DNA of 64,000 nt from CAJQQK01 sp965224225. GTDB taxonomy: Bacteria; Pseudomonadota; Alphaproteobacteria; Rhizobiales; Hyphomicrobiaceae. Where the stretch lies: the NCBI GenBank assembly GCA_965224225.1, contig CBDCZF010000012.1, forward strand, positions 157,618 through 221,617, given 5' to 3'. Positions 26,306 to 34,518 of the stretch are shown in pieces; within the stretch, counting starts at the first letter, position 1; every line of letters begins with the position of its first letter. Under the pieces are notes generated by a model. The model worked only from the letters and a program-made list of their open reading frames with translations. It was not told the origin of the DNA and did not search any database. The position numbers were made by a program, and so were the translations under genes.

Positions 26306-29092
26306 TTGGCTGACGAAGACACCCCTGAGAACGGGCCTGCCGGCGGCGGCAGCGACGATGTGCGCGCAATCTCCATCGTCGATGAAATGAAGCGATCGTA
26401 TCTCGATTACGCGATGAGCGTGATCGTCTCCCGTGCGCTGCCGGATGTCCGCGACGGCCTCAAGCCCGTGCATCGCCGCATCCTGTACGGCATGCACGAG
26501 ATGGGCATCCATTGGAACCGGTCGTATAAGAAATCCGCTCGCGTCGTCGGCGACGTGATGGGTAAGTACCATCCGCACGGCGACGGTGCGATCTACGATG
26601 CGCTCGTCCGCCTGGCGCAGGATTTCTCGATGCGCCTCCCGCTGATCGACGGGCAGGGCAACTTCGGCTCGGTCGATGGCGATCCGCCGGCCGCCATGCG
26701 CTACACCGAGTGCCGGCTCGCCAAGGTCGCCGAAAGCCTTCTCGACGACCTCGACAAGGACACCATCGACTTTCAGGAAAACTACGACGGCAACGAGCGC
26801 GAGCCATCCGTGTTGCCGGCCAAGTTTCCGAACCTGCTGGTCAACGGCGCCGGCGGTATCGCGGTCGGCATGGCAACCAACATACCGCCGCACAACCTCG
26901 GCGAAGTGATCGACGCCTCGATCGCCTTCCTCGACAATCCTGAGATGACGGTCGAGGATCTCTGCGAAATCGTAACCGGGCCCGATTTCCCAACTGGTGC
27001 GACGATCCTCGGACGCGGCGGCATTCGGGCCGCCTACATGAAGGGGCGCGGTTCGATCGTGATGCGTTCGCGCGTCGAGGTCGAAGAGATCCGCAAGGAC
27101 CGCCAGGCGCTGATCGTCACGGCGATCCCCTATCAGGTTAACAAGCGCGTGCTGATCGAGCGCATCGCCGATCTGGTGCGCGACAAGCGCATCGAGGGCA
27201 TTGCCGATATCTGGGACGAGTCGAGCCGCGACGGCATGCGGATCGTCATCATGCTGAAGCGTGATGCGGTTGCCGACGTCGTCCTCAACCAGCTCTGGCG
27301 CTATTCGGACCTGCAGACCTCGTTCGGTGCCAACATGCTTGCCCTCAACGGCGGCCGGCCCGAGCAGATGACATTGCGCGACATGATCAGCGCGTTCTGT
27401 GCGTTCCGCGAAGAGGTCGTCACCCGGCGCACCAAGTTCCTGCTGAACCGGGCGCGCAACCGCGCGCACGTGCTGGTTGGCCTGGCGATCGCGGTTGCCA
27501 ACATCGATGAGGTCATCAATCTCATCCGCCGAGCCCCGACGCCGGGCGAGGCACGCGAACAATTGATGGCACGGGACTGGCCGGCAAAGGACGTGGCACC
27601 TCTGATCGAGTTGATCGCCGATCCGCGACACCGCCTGAATGAAGACGGTACCGTCAAGCTCTCCCAGGAACAGGCCCAGGCGATCCTCGATTTGCGCCTG
27701 CAGCGTCTGACTGCTCTCGGCCGTGACGAGATCGGCGATGACCTCAAGAAAATCGCCGAGGAGATCAAGGACTACCTCGCGATCCTGGCCTCCCGCGCAC
27801 GCGTCATCGATATCATCAAGGGCGAACTCAACGAAATCCGCGATGAGTTCGCAACGCCGCGCAAGACCGAGATCCTCGATATCGAGGGCGATGTCGACGA
27901 CGAGTCGCTCATCCAGCGCGAGGACGTCGTCGTCACCGTCACGCATCGCGGCTACATCAAGCGTGTGCCGCTCGCCACCTATCGTGCACAGCGCCGCGGC
28001 GGCAAAGGGCGCTCAGGATTGACGACGCGGGATGAGGATTTCGTTACCCAGATCTTCATCACGTCGACGCATACGCCGGTGCTGTTCTTTTCATCACGCG
28101 GCATGGTCTACCGCATGAAGGTCTGGCGGTTGCCGGCAGCGACTCCGCAGTCGGTCGGCAAGGCGCTGATCAACTTGCTGCCGTTGCAGCAGGACGAGGT
28201 GATCACCAGCATTCTGCTGCTGCCCGAAGATGCCGAATCCTGGGGTTCGCTGGAACTGATGTTTGCCACCAAGAGCGGCAACGTGCGGCGCAACAGCCTG
28301 GCTGACTTCGAGAACATCAATCGCAGCGGTAAGATCGCGATGAAGCTCGATGAGGGTGATCAAATCGTTCACGTCGCAATCTGCACGCCGCATGACGATG
28401 TACAACTCACCACGTCCATCGGCCAGTGCATCCGCTTTCCGGCGACCGATGTGCGTGTCTTCAAGGGGCGCGATTCGACGGGCGTACGCGGCATTCGCCT
28501 CGACAAGGACGCCGAGGTCATCTCGATGTCGATCCTCAATCACGTCGAGGCGTCGCCGGCCGAGCGCAGCGCGTACGTCAAACATGCCGCAGCGTTGCGG
28601 CGTGCCCAGACCGGTGAGGAGGGTGACGAGCCGGTCGAATTCGAAGCTGAAGTCGATGATGATGAGGCCGGTGATGCGGAACTCTCATCGGAACGTTTTG
28701 CCGAACTCTCGGGCCGCGAACAATTTGTGCTGACGATTTCCGAGCATGGCTTCGGCAAGCGTTCATCGGCCTACGAGTATCGCGTTTCGGGCCGCGGCGG
28801 CAAAGGTATCGCTGCAATGGTCGTCAACGAACGCAACGGGCCGCTGGTCGCCTCATTCCCGATCGAGGATGGCGACCAGATCATGCTGGTGACCGATGCC
28901 GGCAAGCTGATCCGTTGTCCGATCGACGATATCCGCATCGCCTCGCGCAACACGCAAGGTGTGCGCATCTTCCGCACCGACAAGAACGAGCGCGTCGTTT
29001 CTGTCGAGCGTATTTCGGAGGAGGCACTCGGCGAGGACGATGATGACGGCGGCGCCGATGGTAGTGGCGGGGACGAAGCCGCCGACGAATAG
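26306..29092 (+). CDS. gyrA: DNA gyrase subunit A
   Basis: A 928-aa gyrase A subunit, which introduces negative supercoils with GyrB. The catalytic tyrosine is Y133 (AAMRYTECRL). The C-terminal beta-pinwheel has the gyrase-specific GyrA-box QRRGGKG, and an acidic tail (GEDDDDGG) follows. The quinolone-contact loop reads HPHGDGAIYD, with Gly (G94) at the E. coli S83 position and D98 at the D87 position. The start is a TTG at 26306 preceded by AGGTGA; no in-frame ATG gives a complete N-terminus. Confidence 0.96.
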   Translation: MADEDTPENGPAGGGSDDVRAISIVDEMKRSYLDYAMSVIVSRALPDVRDGLKPVHRRILYGMHEMGIHWNRSYKKSARVVGDVMGKYHPHGDGAIYDALVRLAQDFSMRLPLIDGQGNFGSVDGDPPAAMRYTECRLAKVAESLLDDLDKDTIDFQENYDGNEREPSVLPAKFPNLLVNGAGGIAVGMATNIPPHNLGEVIDASIAFLDNPEMTVEDLCEIVTGPDFPTGATILGRGGIRAAYMKGRGSIVMRSRVEVEEIRKDRQALIVTAIPYQVNKRVLIERIADLVRDKRIEGIADIWDESSRDGMRIVIMLKRDAVADVVLNQLWRYSDLQTSFGANMLALNGGRPEQMTLRDMISAFCAFREEVVTRRTKFLLNRARNRAHVLVGLAIAVANIDEVINLIRRAPTPGEAREQLMARDWPAKDVAPLIELIADPRHRLNEDGTVKLSQEQAQAILDLRLQRLTALGRDEIGDDLKKIAEEIKDYLAILASRARVIDIIKGELNEIRDEFATPRKTEILDIEGDVDDESLIQREDVVVTVTHRGYIKRVPLATYRAQRRGGKGRSGLTTRDEDFVTQIFITSTHTPVLFFSSRGMVYRMKVWRLPAATPQSVGKALINLLPLQQDEVITSILLLPEDAESWGSLELMFATKSGNVRRNSLADFENINRSGKIAMKLDEGDQIVHVAICTPHDDVQLTTSIGQCIRFPATDVRVFKGRDSTGVRGIRLDKDAEVISMSILNHVEASPAERSAYVKHAAALRRAQTGEEGDEPVEFEAEVDDDEAGDAELSSERFAELSGREQFVLTISEHGFGKRSSAYEYRVSGRGGKGIAAMVVNERNGPLVASFPIEDGDQIMLVTDAGKLIRCPIDDIRIASRNTQGVRIFRTDKNERVVSVERISEEALGEDDDDGGADGSGGDEAADE

Positions 29093-29125
29093 CATTCGAG
29101 TGGGTTAGGCTGCGGCCTGGAGGGC

Positions 29126-30136
29126 TCAGCGGCATGCTTCGAGGCCAGTGTGGTTGCGCCTTGGCTTCAGATCATCGATCGTCAGGCGTTGGGCCGTCTT
29201 GGCGATGCAGCGCTGCAATTCGACATCCTCGAGGATGGGCACCATATCGCGCACCTTGGTGCCGATGAAGCGCCATGTCGGGGCTTCATTCGGACGGATC
29301 TTCGGCATCGTTTGTGTAAACGTTTGGGCCATGTTGGCAATTCGTGCCGTTGAGAGGGGATGGGTTGCCTCGGTGCGCAGATACTTCTGCCATTGGGCCG
29401 GGCTTGCAAACTCGCCGCGGTGCGACATCGAATAGGCCTGTGCCTGGAAGAACAGAACGGCGCCCATCGGAGGCGTGTTCGTGCGCACCATCAGATCGAG
29501 CGCGAACTGGTCGGACTGCAGTTCGTCGGCTCGCGCCTGTTCGGTCGTGATCTGGCCGTAGGGTTTGTGGCGAAAGAGCAGGTGGCCGAGTTCGTGGGCC
29601 ATGATGAAGGCGAAGGCTTCGTTGCGCAGTGCCAGCGATGTCGTATCGATGCCGCGTTCCTTGTAGGCCAGTTTCGGAACACCGAGCGCCGGCAGGATGG
29701 CCGGGAAACGTTCGTTCCGCCAATCGACGACGAGCTTGCGCCGTAGCATGGCGTAGTAGGTGTCGATCGTGCTGAGGCTGTAGTCCTTTGCATGCAGCCA
29801 GGCATAAGCCGTGGTCAGATCCTCGAGCTGCTTGAGAGAGAGGACAGGCATCACGACACGGCCGATGCCGTCCCGCCGATAGGCGTAGAAGTTCAGGAGC
29901 TGGCTGTCGGCATTGGGTTTCGGAAAGTCGAACTCGATCCGGCCGAGTTGCCGGCGCTCCTTGGCGGTCAGGGCGGGTTCGAGGGCGAGCCGGTAGATCT
30001 TGCCGACAGCCGTTGCGAGGCGTCCGGCATCGTTTGCGATTTCGGCTGGCGGATACATATCCTCGTAGGCGCGAACTCCGGTGCTCGCCGTCGCCAGGGC
30101 CAGCAGCCCGACCGCCATCAGTCTCCGCAACGCCAT
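29126..30136 (-). CDS. Exported M48-like zinc metallopeptidase
   Basis: A 336-aa protein with a signal peptide (MALRRLMAVGLLALATASTGVRA, split here as residues 1-20 plus VRA) and the zinc motif HELGH (H181, E182, H185). The likely third ligand is the Glu in ARADELQSDQFALDLM about 22 residues later. This spacing fits periplasmic M48-type gluzincins. The start at 30136 places the signal peptide at the N-terminus; the frame is open further upstream to 30181. Convergent with gyrA (33-nt gap). Substrate unknown; envelope protein quality control is possible. Confidence 0.82.
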   Translation of the reverse strand: MALRRLMAVGLLALATASTGVRAYEDMYPPAEIANDAGRLATAVGKIYRLALEPALTAKERRQLGRIEFDFPKPNADSQLLNFYAYRRDGIGRVVMPVLSLKQLEDLTTAYAWLHAKDYSLSTIDTYYAMLRRKLVVDWRNERFPAILPALGVPKLAYKERGIDTTSLALRNEAFAFIMAHELGHLLFRHKPYGQITTEQARADELQSDQFALDLMVRTNTPPMGAVLFFQAQAYSMSHRGEFASPAQWQKYLRTEATHPLSTARIANMAQTFTQTMPKIRPNEAPTWRFIGTKVRDMVPILEDVELQRCIAKTAQRLTIDDLKPRRNHTGLEACR

Positions 30137-30230
30137 TGAACCCACTCTCAGGATCGGTTGATCTTGGCGTTTGCCTATCAAGCCAGTTTGTCAACCGTGC
30201 GGCTCGGGAGTTCGGGGCGACGTCGAAGCC

Positions 30231-31280
30231 TTATTGGCGTGCCTTACGCATGATCTCGCGGGCGAGTTCATCGGCGACTTCATGGGGCGGCCGTCCCGTC
30301 GATTTAGAATGTGTGTAGATTTCCGACAGGCGTTCGCCGATAGCGTCGATTTGGGCCAGGACGCTGTCGCGCGTTGCCGCATCATCACGCTCAGCCGCCA
30401 CCGAGATAATGCCGCCGGCGTTGATCACGTAGTCGGGCGCATAAAGAATGCCGCGGTCTTGCAGGCGGTCGCCGTCCGACTCGGTGGCAAGCTGGTTGTT
30501 GGCGGCGCCGGCAATCACCCGGGCTTTGATCGCCGCGATCGACTGCCGGTTCAAGACGCCGCCGAGGGCGCATGGCGCCAGCACTTCGGCCGACGTTGCC
30601 ATGAAATCATCAGGCTCGACGATTTCGGCACCGAACTCGGTTTTGGCGCGCTGCACGTTGTCGGCGCTGATATCGGAGACTTTCAGTTTGGCTCCTGCCT
30701 CATGCAGCAGCTTGCAGAGATTGTAGCCGACATGACCGACACCTTGGACACCGACCGTCAGGCCCGCAAGCTGATCGGAGCCGAGCGCCTCTTCTACGGT
30801 CGCCTTCATGCCGATGAAGATACCGCGTGCCGTGAGCGGCGAGGGATCGCCGCCGCGGTAGCCGTCGGCCTGCGGGATGCCGCCGACATGCTCAGTGACG
30901 CCGGCGACAATGCGCATATCATCGACCGAGATGCCGACGTCTTCGGCCGTTATGTAGGCACCGCCGAGGCGGTCGACGGCGCGCCCGAACGCTTCGAACA
31001 GCGCCGGCGTCTTATCGGAGCGCGGGTCGGCCATGATCACTGCCTTGCCGCCGCCATAGCCAAGTCCCGCCATCGCGTTCTTGTAACTCATGCCACGCGA
31101 CAGGCGCAGCGCATCTCGGATCGCGGAGGCCTCGTCAGCGTAGGGCCACATCCGGCAGCCGCCGAACGAGGGGCCGAGCGCCGTCGAGTGGATGGCGATG
31201 AAACCGCGCAATTTGGCGCGCTCGTCGTAAATGGCCGAGACCATCTCGTGAGCATCGAAGTCGGCATTGCTGAAGATCAT
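30231..31280 (-). CDS. Leu/Phe/Val-type amino acid dehydrogenase
   Basis: A 349-aa enzyme of the Glu/Leu/Phe/Val dehydrogenase family. It interconverts a branched or aromatic L-amino acid with its 2-oxo acid, NAD-dependently. The substrate-binding Gly-rich region GPSFGGCRMWPY, the two lysines (K67 in MSYKNAMAGL and K79 in GYGGGKAV) and the nucleotide motif GVQGVGHVG are present. Length fits leucine dehydrogenase rather than glutamate dehydrogenase. GGAGG stands just before the ATG at 31280. Specificity (Leu, Val or Phe) cannot be read by eye. Confidence 0.88.
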   Translation of the reverse strand: MIFSNADFDAHEMVSAIYDERAKLRGFIAIHSTALGPSFGGCRMWPYADEASAIRDALRLSRGMSYKNAMAGLGYGGGKAVIMADPRSDKTPALFEAFGRAVDRLGGAYITAEDVGISVDDMRIVAGVTEHVGGIPQADGYRGGDPSPLTARGIFIGMKATVEEALGSDQLAGLTVGVQGVGHVGYNLCKLLHEAGAKLKVSDISADNVQRAKTEFGAEIVEPDDFMATSAEVLAPCALGGVLNRQSIAAIKARVIAGAANNQLATESDGDRLQDRGILYAPDYVINAGGIISVAAERDDAATRDSVLAQIDAIGERLSEIYTHSKSTGRPPHEVADELAREIMRKARQ

Positions 31281-31600
31281 GGTCGCCTCCGTCGGGAATA
31301 CGCACCGGTTGCGAGATTGTGCAATTCGAACTCGAATCACAGGGCGCTTTGTAACTGTCGTCGCCAGTGGCGGAACACTCTGCATTCGGTAGCATGAATG
31401 GACGGTATACAGTGCGAGCAACCACAATATTCAGTACAAATGAAGGAATCTCGAAAGAATGCCCGCATTGCGGGTTGGCCAGTCCGGATCGGGCCTTTCA
31501 CACTATGTCGGTTGCCTCAAAATGGCTTCCCCGTTGTGATGCCACAAACCTCTTCCGGACCGGTTAAATCGATCCGGAAGAGATTGAATGCATCGCCGCC
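31281..31600. other. Gene-free stretch with hairpin downstream of xsc
   Basis: A 320-bp gap upstream of the dehydrogenase and downstream of xsc. CTCTTCCGGA (31550-31559) and TCCGGAAGAG (31573-31582) form a 10-bp stem with a 13-nt loop just past the xsc stop. It is probably the xsc terminator, though without a strong T-run. No coding ORF is evident. Confidence 0.5.
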
Positions 31601-33376
31601 TCAGCCGACCTGCTGCGGACGCATGTCGTTCGGGTCGATCCCTGCCACGACGACCGGCTTCTTCATCGCGTCCCGACGGAACGGTTCGCCGAGTTCCTGG
31701 TTGAGGATCACCTCGATGAACGTCGTCGTGCCGTTCTTCTGGTCTTCGAGTGCGGTGCGCAGCTTGTCGGTGACTTCTTCCATCGTGCGCGCCTGTACGC
31801 CTTTGAGGCCGCAGGCTTCCGCGATCTTAGCATAGCTCACGTCGAGGTCGAGTTCGGTGCCAACGAAGTTGTCGTCGTACCAGAGCGTCGAGTTGCGCTT
31901 TTCCGCGCCCCACTGGTAGTTGCGGTAGACGACCATGGTGATCGCGGGCCATTCCTCGCGGCCGACCGCCGTCATCTCGTTCATCGAAATGCCGAATGCC
32001 CCGTCGCCGGCAAAACCGACCACAGGCGTGTCGGGGCAACCGATCTTGGCACCCATGATCGCCGGGAAACCGTAGCCGCAGGGTCCGAACAGGCCTGGCG
32101 CTAGGTACTTGCGGCCTTCATCGAACGAGGGATAAGCGTTGCCGATCGCGCAGTTGTTGCCGATGTCGGAGGAAATGATCGCCTCGCGCGGCAGGGCTGC
32201 CTGGATGGCGCGCCAGGCCATGCGAGGCGACATGTGGTCGGGCTTGGACTTGCGCGCGCGCTCGTTCCAGGTGGTGCCGGGATCATCGTCCTCGTGGTCC
32301 ATCGACGCGAGCGTCTGCAGCCAGGACGACTTGGTCTGGTGGATGAGTGCCTTGCGCTCCTCGCGTCCGGCATCGCCGGCGTTCGGCGACAGGTTTGCGA
32401 GGATCGATTGAGCGACCTGCTTGGCATCGCCGCAGATGCCGACGGTGACCTTTTTGGTCAGCCCGATCCGGTCCGGGTTGATGTCGACCTGGATGAGCTT
32501 GGCATCCTTCGGCCAATAGTCGATACCGTAGCCAGGCAGTGTCGAGAACGGATTGAGGCGGGTGCCAAGTGCGAGCACGACATCGGCCTTGGCGATCAGG
32601 TCCATCCCGGCCTTTGAGCCGTTATAACCGAGCGGGCCGGCGGCCAGTGGGTGCGAACCGGGGAAGCTGTCGTTGTGCTGGTAGTTGTTGCAGACCGGCG
32701 CATCGAGGCGTTCGGCCAGCGCGACGCAGTCGGGAATGGCGTTGCCGAGCACGACGCCGGCGCCGGACAGGATTACCGGGAACTTGGCCTCCGAGAGCAG
32801 TTTGGCGGCCTCGTTGATCGCATCCTTGCCGCCGCCGGGGCGCTCGAACGCGACGATCGGGGGCAATTCGACGTCGATCACCTGGGTCCACAGATCGCGC
32901 GGCAGGTTGATCTGGGCCGGGGCCGAAAGACGCCAGGCGTTGGTGATGACGCGGTTCAGGACCTCGGGAATGCGCGATGCATCACGCACTTCTTCCTGGT
33001 AGGCGACCATGTCCTTGAAGGCGGCCATCTGTTCGACTTCCTGGAAGCCGCCCTGGCCGATCGTCTTGTTGGCCGCCTGCGGCGTGACCAACAGCATCGG
33101 CGTGTGGTTCCAGTAGGCTGTCTTGACGGCGGTCACGAAGTTGGTGATGCCCGGGCCGTTCTGGGCGATGCACATGCCCATCTTGCCGGAGGCACGCGTG
33201 TAGCCGTCGCACATGTAGCCGCCGTTGCACTCGTGCGCGACGTCCCAGAAGGTGATGCCGGCCTTGGGGAACAGGTCGGAAATCGGCATGAAGGCCGAGC
33301 CGATAATCCCGAAGGCGTGCTCGATGCCGTGCATCTGGAGGACTTTGACGAAGGCCTCCTCGGTGGTCATTTTCAT
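31601..33376 (-). CDS. xsc: Sulfoacetaldehyde acetyltransferase
   Basis: A 591-aa thiamine-diphosphate enzyme that cleaves sulfoacetaldehyde with phosphate to sulfite and acetyl phosphate, the common last step of C2-sulfonate degradation. Visible features are the activating Glu in DVAHECNGGYMCDGYTR (E49), the Mg/ThDP motif starting GDGAFGISMNE (458) and the Xsc-type NYQWGAEKRNSTLWYDDNFVGTEL region. The start at 33376 (MKMTTEEAF) has GGGAGAG upstream; the open frame beyond is the non-coding leader. A neighbouring IclR regulator and sauS place it in sulfoacetate or related sulfonate use. No pta gene for acetyl phosphate is present in the window. Confidence 0.95.
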   Translation of the reverse strand: MKMTTEEAFVKVLQMHGIEHAFGIIGSAFMPISDLFPKAGITFWDVAHECNGGYMCDGYTRASGKMGMCIAQNGPGITNFVTAVKTAYWNHTPMLLVTPQAANKTIGQGGFQEVEQMAAFKDMVAYQEEVRDASRIPEVLNRVITNAWRLSAPAQINLPRDLWTQVIDVELPPIVAFERPGGGKDAINEAAKLLSEAKFPVILSGAGVVLGNAIPDCVALAERLDAPVCNNYQHNDSFPGSHPLAAGPLGYNGSKAGMDLIAKADVVLALGTRLNPFSTLPGYGIDYWPKDAKLIQVDINPDRIGLTKKVTVGICGDAKQVAQSILANLSPNAGDAGREERKALIHQTKSSWLQTLASMDHEDDDPGTTWNERARKSKPDHMSPRMAWRAIQAALPREAIISSDIGNNCAIGNAYPSFDEGRKYLAPGLFGPCGYGFPAIMGAKIGCPDTPVVGFAGDGAFGISMNEMTAVGREEWPAITMVVYRNYQWGAEKRNSTLWYDDNFVGTELDLDVSYAKIAEACGLKGVQARTMEEVTDKLRTALEDQKNGTTTFIEVILNQELGEPFRRDAMKKPVVVAGIDPNDMRPQQVG

Positions 33377-33419
33377 ATGTGTTCTCTCCCTAAGGTTTGA
33401 GTGTCGTGGATCGCTGAAT

Positions 33420-33495
33420 GTAGGGTGCGTTAGCGCAGCGTAACGCACCGTCGAGCGCCTGCCATGGTGCGTTACGCTGCGCTAACGCACCCTAC
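33420..33495. repeat. 76-bp palindromic repeat in the xsc leader region
   Basis: Two perfect 30-bp arms, 33420-33449 (begins GTAGGGTGCGTTAGCGCAGC) and 33466-33495, flank a 16-nt loop. Palindromes of the TAGGGTGCGTTAGCGCAGCGTAACGCACC kind are widespread dispersed repeats in proteobacteria. Here it sits between a putative IclR operator and the xsc start, so a very stable hairpin could form in the xsc leader RNA. Confidence 0.85.
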
Positions 33496-33512
33496 AATTC
33501 GAATTTCATAAT

Positions 33513-33529
33513 TGAGACGTTGCGTCCCG
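33513..33529. promoter_or_regulatory. Putative IclR operator upstream of xsc
   Basis: TGAGACGTTGCGTCCCG matches 15 of 17 positions of the reverse complement of the perfect palindrome at 34467-34483. It lies about 140 bp upstream of the xsc ATG and 50 bp beyond the end of the IclR gene. Confidence 0.6.
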
Positions 33530-33579
33530 GTTTTTTGCATTTCATGGTTGACCGCGTCAACTCCAATATGCTGTTCCGA

Positions 33580-34383
33580 TCAATCATTCCCCCGGCTCCA
33601 AACAGTCGCAAGTTGCACGGCGGCGGCGCGCAGGCGGGGCACATGTTTGCGCGCATCGTCGAGGGTGAGCCGCAATGATGGTCCGTGCAGCGCCAGCGCC
33701 CCGAGCGCGCGGCCGTCGCCGGCGATGACGGGCACCGCAGCGCCGATCACGCCGACGGTGAATTCCTGATCATTGAGCGCATAGCCCTGGGTCAGGATCT
33801 GATCGAGTTCGGCGTCGAGTTGGTCGGGATCGGTGATCGTAAAATCAGTATGGGCTTCGAGCTTGTGCGCTCGGATCAGCTGATCGCGCAATGGCTTGTC
33901 GAGATGGGCGAGCAGGGCCTTGCCGCCGCTCGTGCAGTGCGCCGGCACACGGCTGCCGGCGGTCAGGTGGACGCGCAGCGACCACGAGCATTCGAGGCGC
34001 TCGAGGTAGACGAATTCGAGGCCGTCAAGGACGCCGAAGTTGCAGGTTTCTTCCACATCGGCGACGACATCGGAGAGGATTGCACGCAACGGTGCGCGGT
34101 GATTGTCGGCATTGAGCGTCGCCATCGCCAGTTCGGAGAGCCGCGGGCCGACGATATAGCGGTCGCGCGAGGGATCGCGGATGACGAGGCCGTTGTCGCA
34201 GAGCTGCTGCAGAATCCGGTGGATGGTCTGGCGCGGCAGGCCGAGATCGGCCGTCAGGTCCGGCAGGCCGATCGCACGTGGCTGGGCGACGATCGCTTCC
34301 AACACGAGCAGCGCCTTTTCGAGAGCCGACGACCTGCGGTCGGCGCTCTCGGCAGCTTCGGCGTATTTGGCGTGGTCTTGCAT
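33580..34383 (-). CDS. IclR-family transcriptional regulator of sulfonate genes
   Basis: A 267-aa IclR-type regulator. The N-terminal winged helix spans about residues 18-80 (ALEKALLVLEAI...GLPRQTIHRILQQLCDNGLV). A C-terminal ligand-binding domain follows, with the usual GSRVPAHCTSGGKALLA and NDQEFTVGVIGAAVPV segments. It lies between xsc (same strand, downstream) and sauS (divergent). IclR-type regulators SauI and IseR control sulfoacetate and isethionate genes in other bacteria, so its ligand is probably a C2 sulfonate or its CoA derivative. TGAGACG palindromes beside both target genes support local control. Confidence 0.88.
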   Translation of the reverse strand: MQDHAKYAEAAESADRRSSALEKALLVLEAIVAQPRAIGLPDLTADLGLPRQTIHRILQQLCDNGLVIRDPSRDRYIVGPRLSELAMATLNADNHRAPLRAILSDVVADVEETCNFGVLDGLEFVYLERLECSWSLRVHLTAGSRVPAHCTSGGKALLAHLDKPLRDQLIRAHKLEAHTDFTITDPDQLDAELDQILTQGYALNDQEFTVGVIGAAVPVIAGDGRALGALALHGPSLRLTLDDARKHVPRLRAAAVQLATVWSRGND

Positions 34384-34466
34384 GGCAGGCGGTTCGTGCG
34401 CGTAATCGTTGGCGGTGGATCAGATCTCCTGCATGATTGACATCTTCCCTTCTGGGTGTCAATAAA

Positions 34467-34483
34467 TGAGACGCAACGTCTCA
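34467..34483. promoter_or_regulatory. Putative IclR operator between regulator and sauS
   Basis: TGAGACGCAACGTCTCA is a perfect palindrome of 7-bp arms around CAA. It sits 36 bp before the sauS ATG and 84 bp before the divergent IclR ATG. The same sequence, slightly degenerate, is found upstream of xsc at 33513-33529. Confidence 0.7.
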
Positions 34484-34518
34484 AAAATTATTCACGGCCC
34501 TCAAACAGAGAGATAGCC

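Noticed and set aside
26198..27946. 582-codon open frame antisense to gyrA
   Set aside because: Antisense shadow: codon use follows the gyrA frame and the translation resembles no family.
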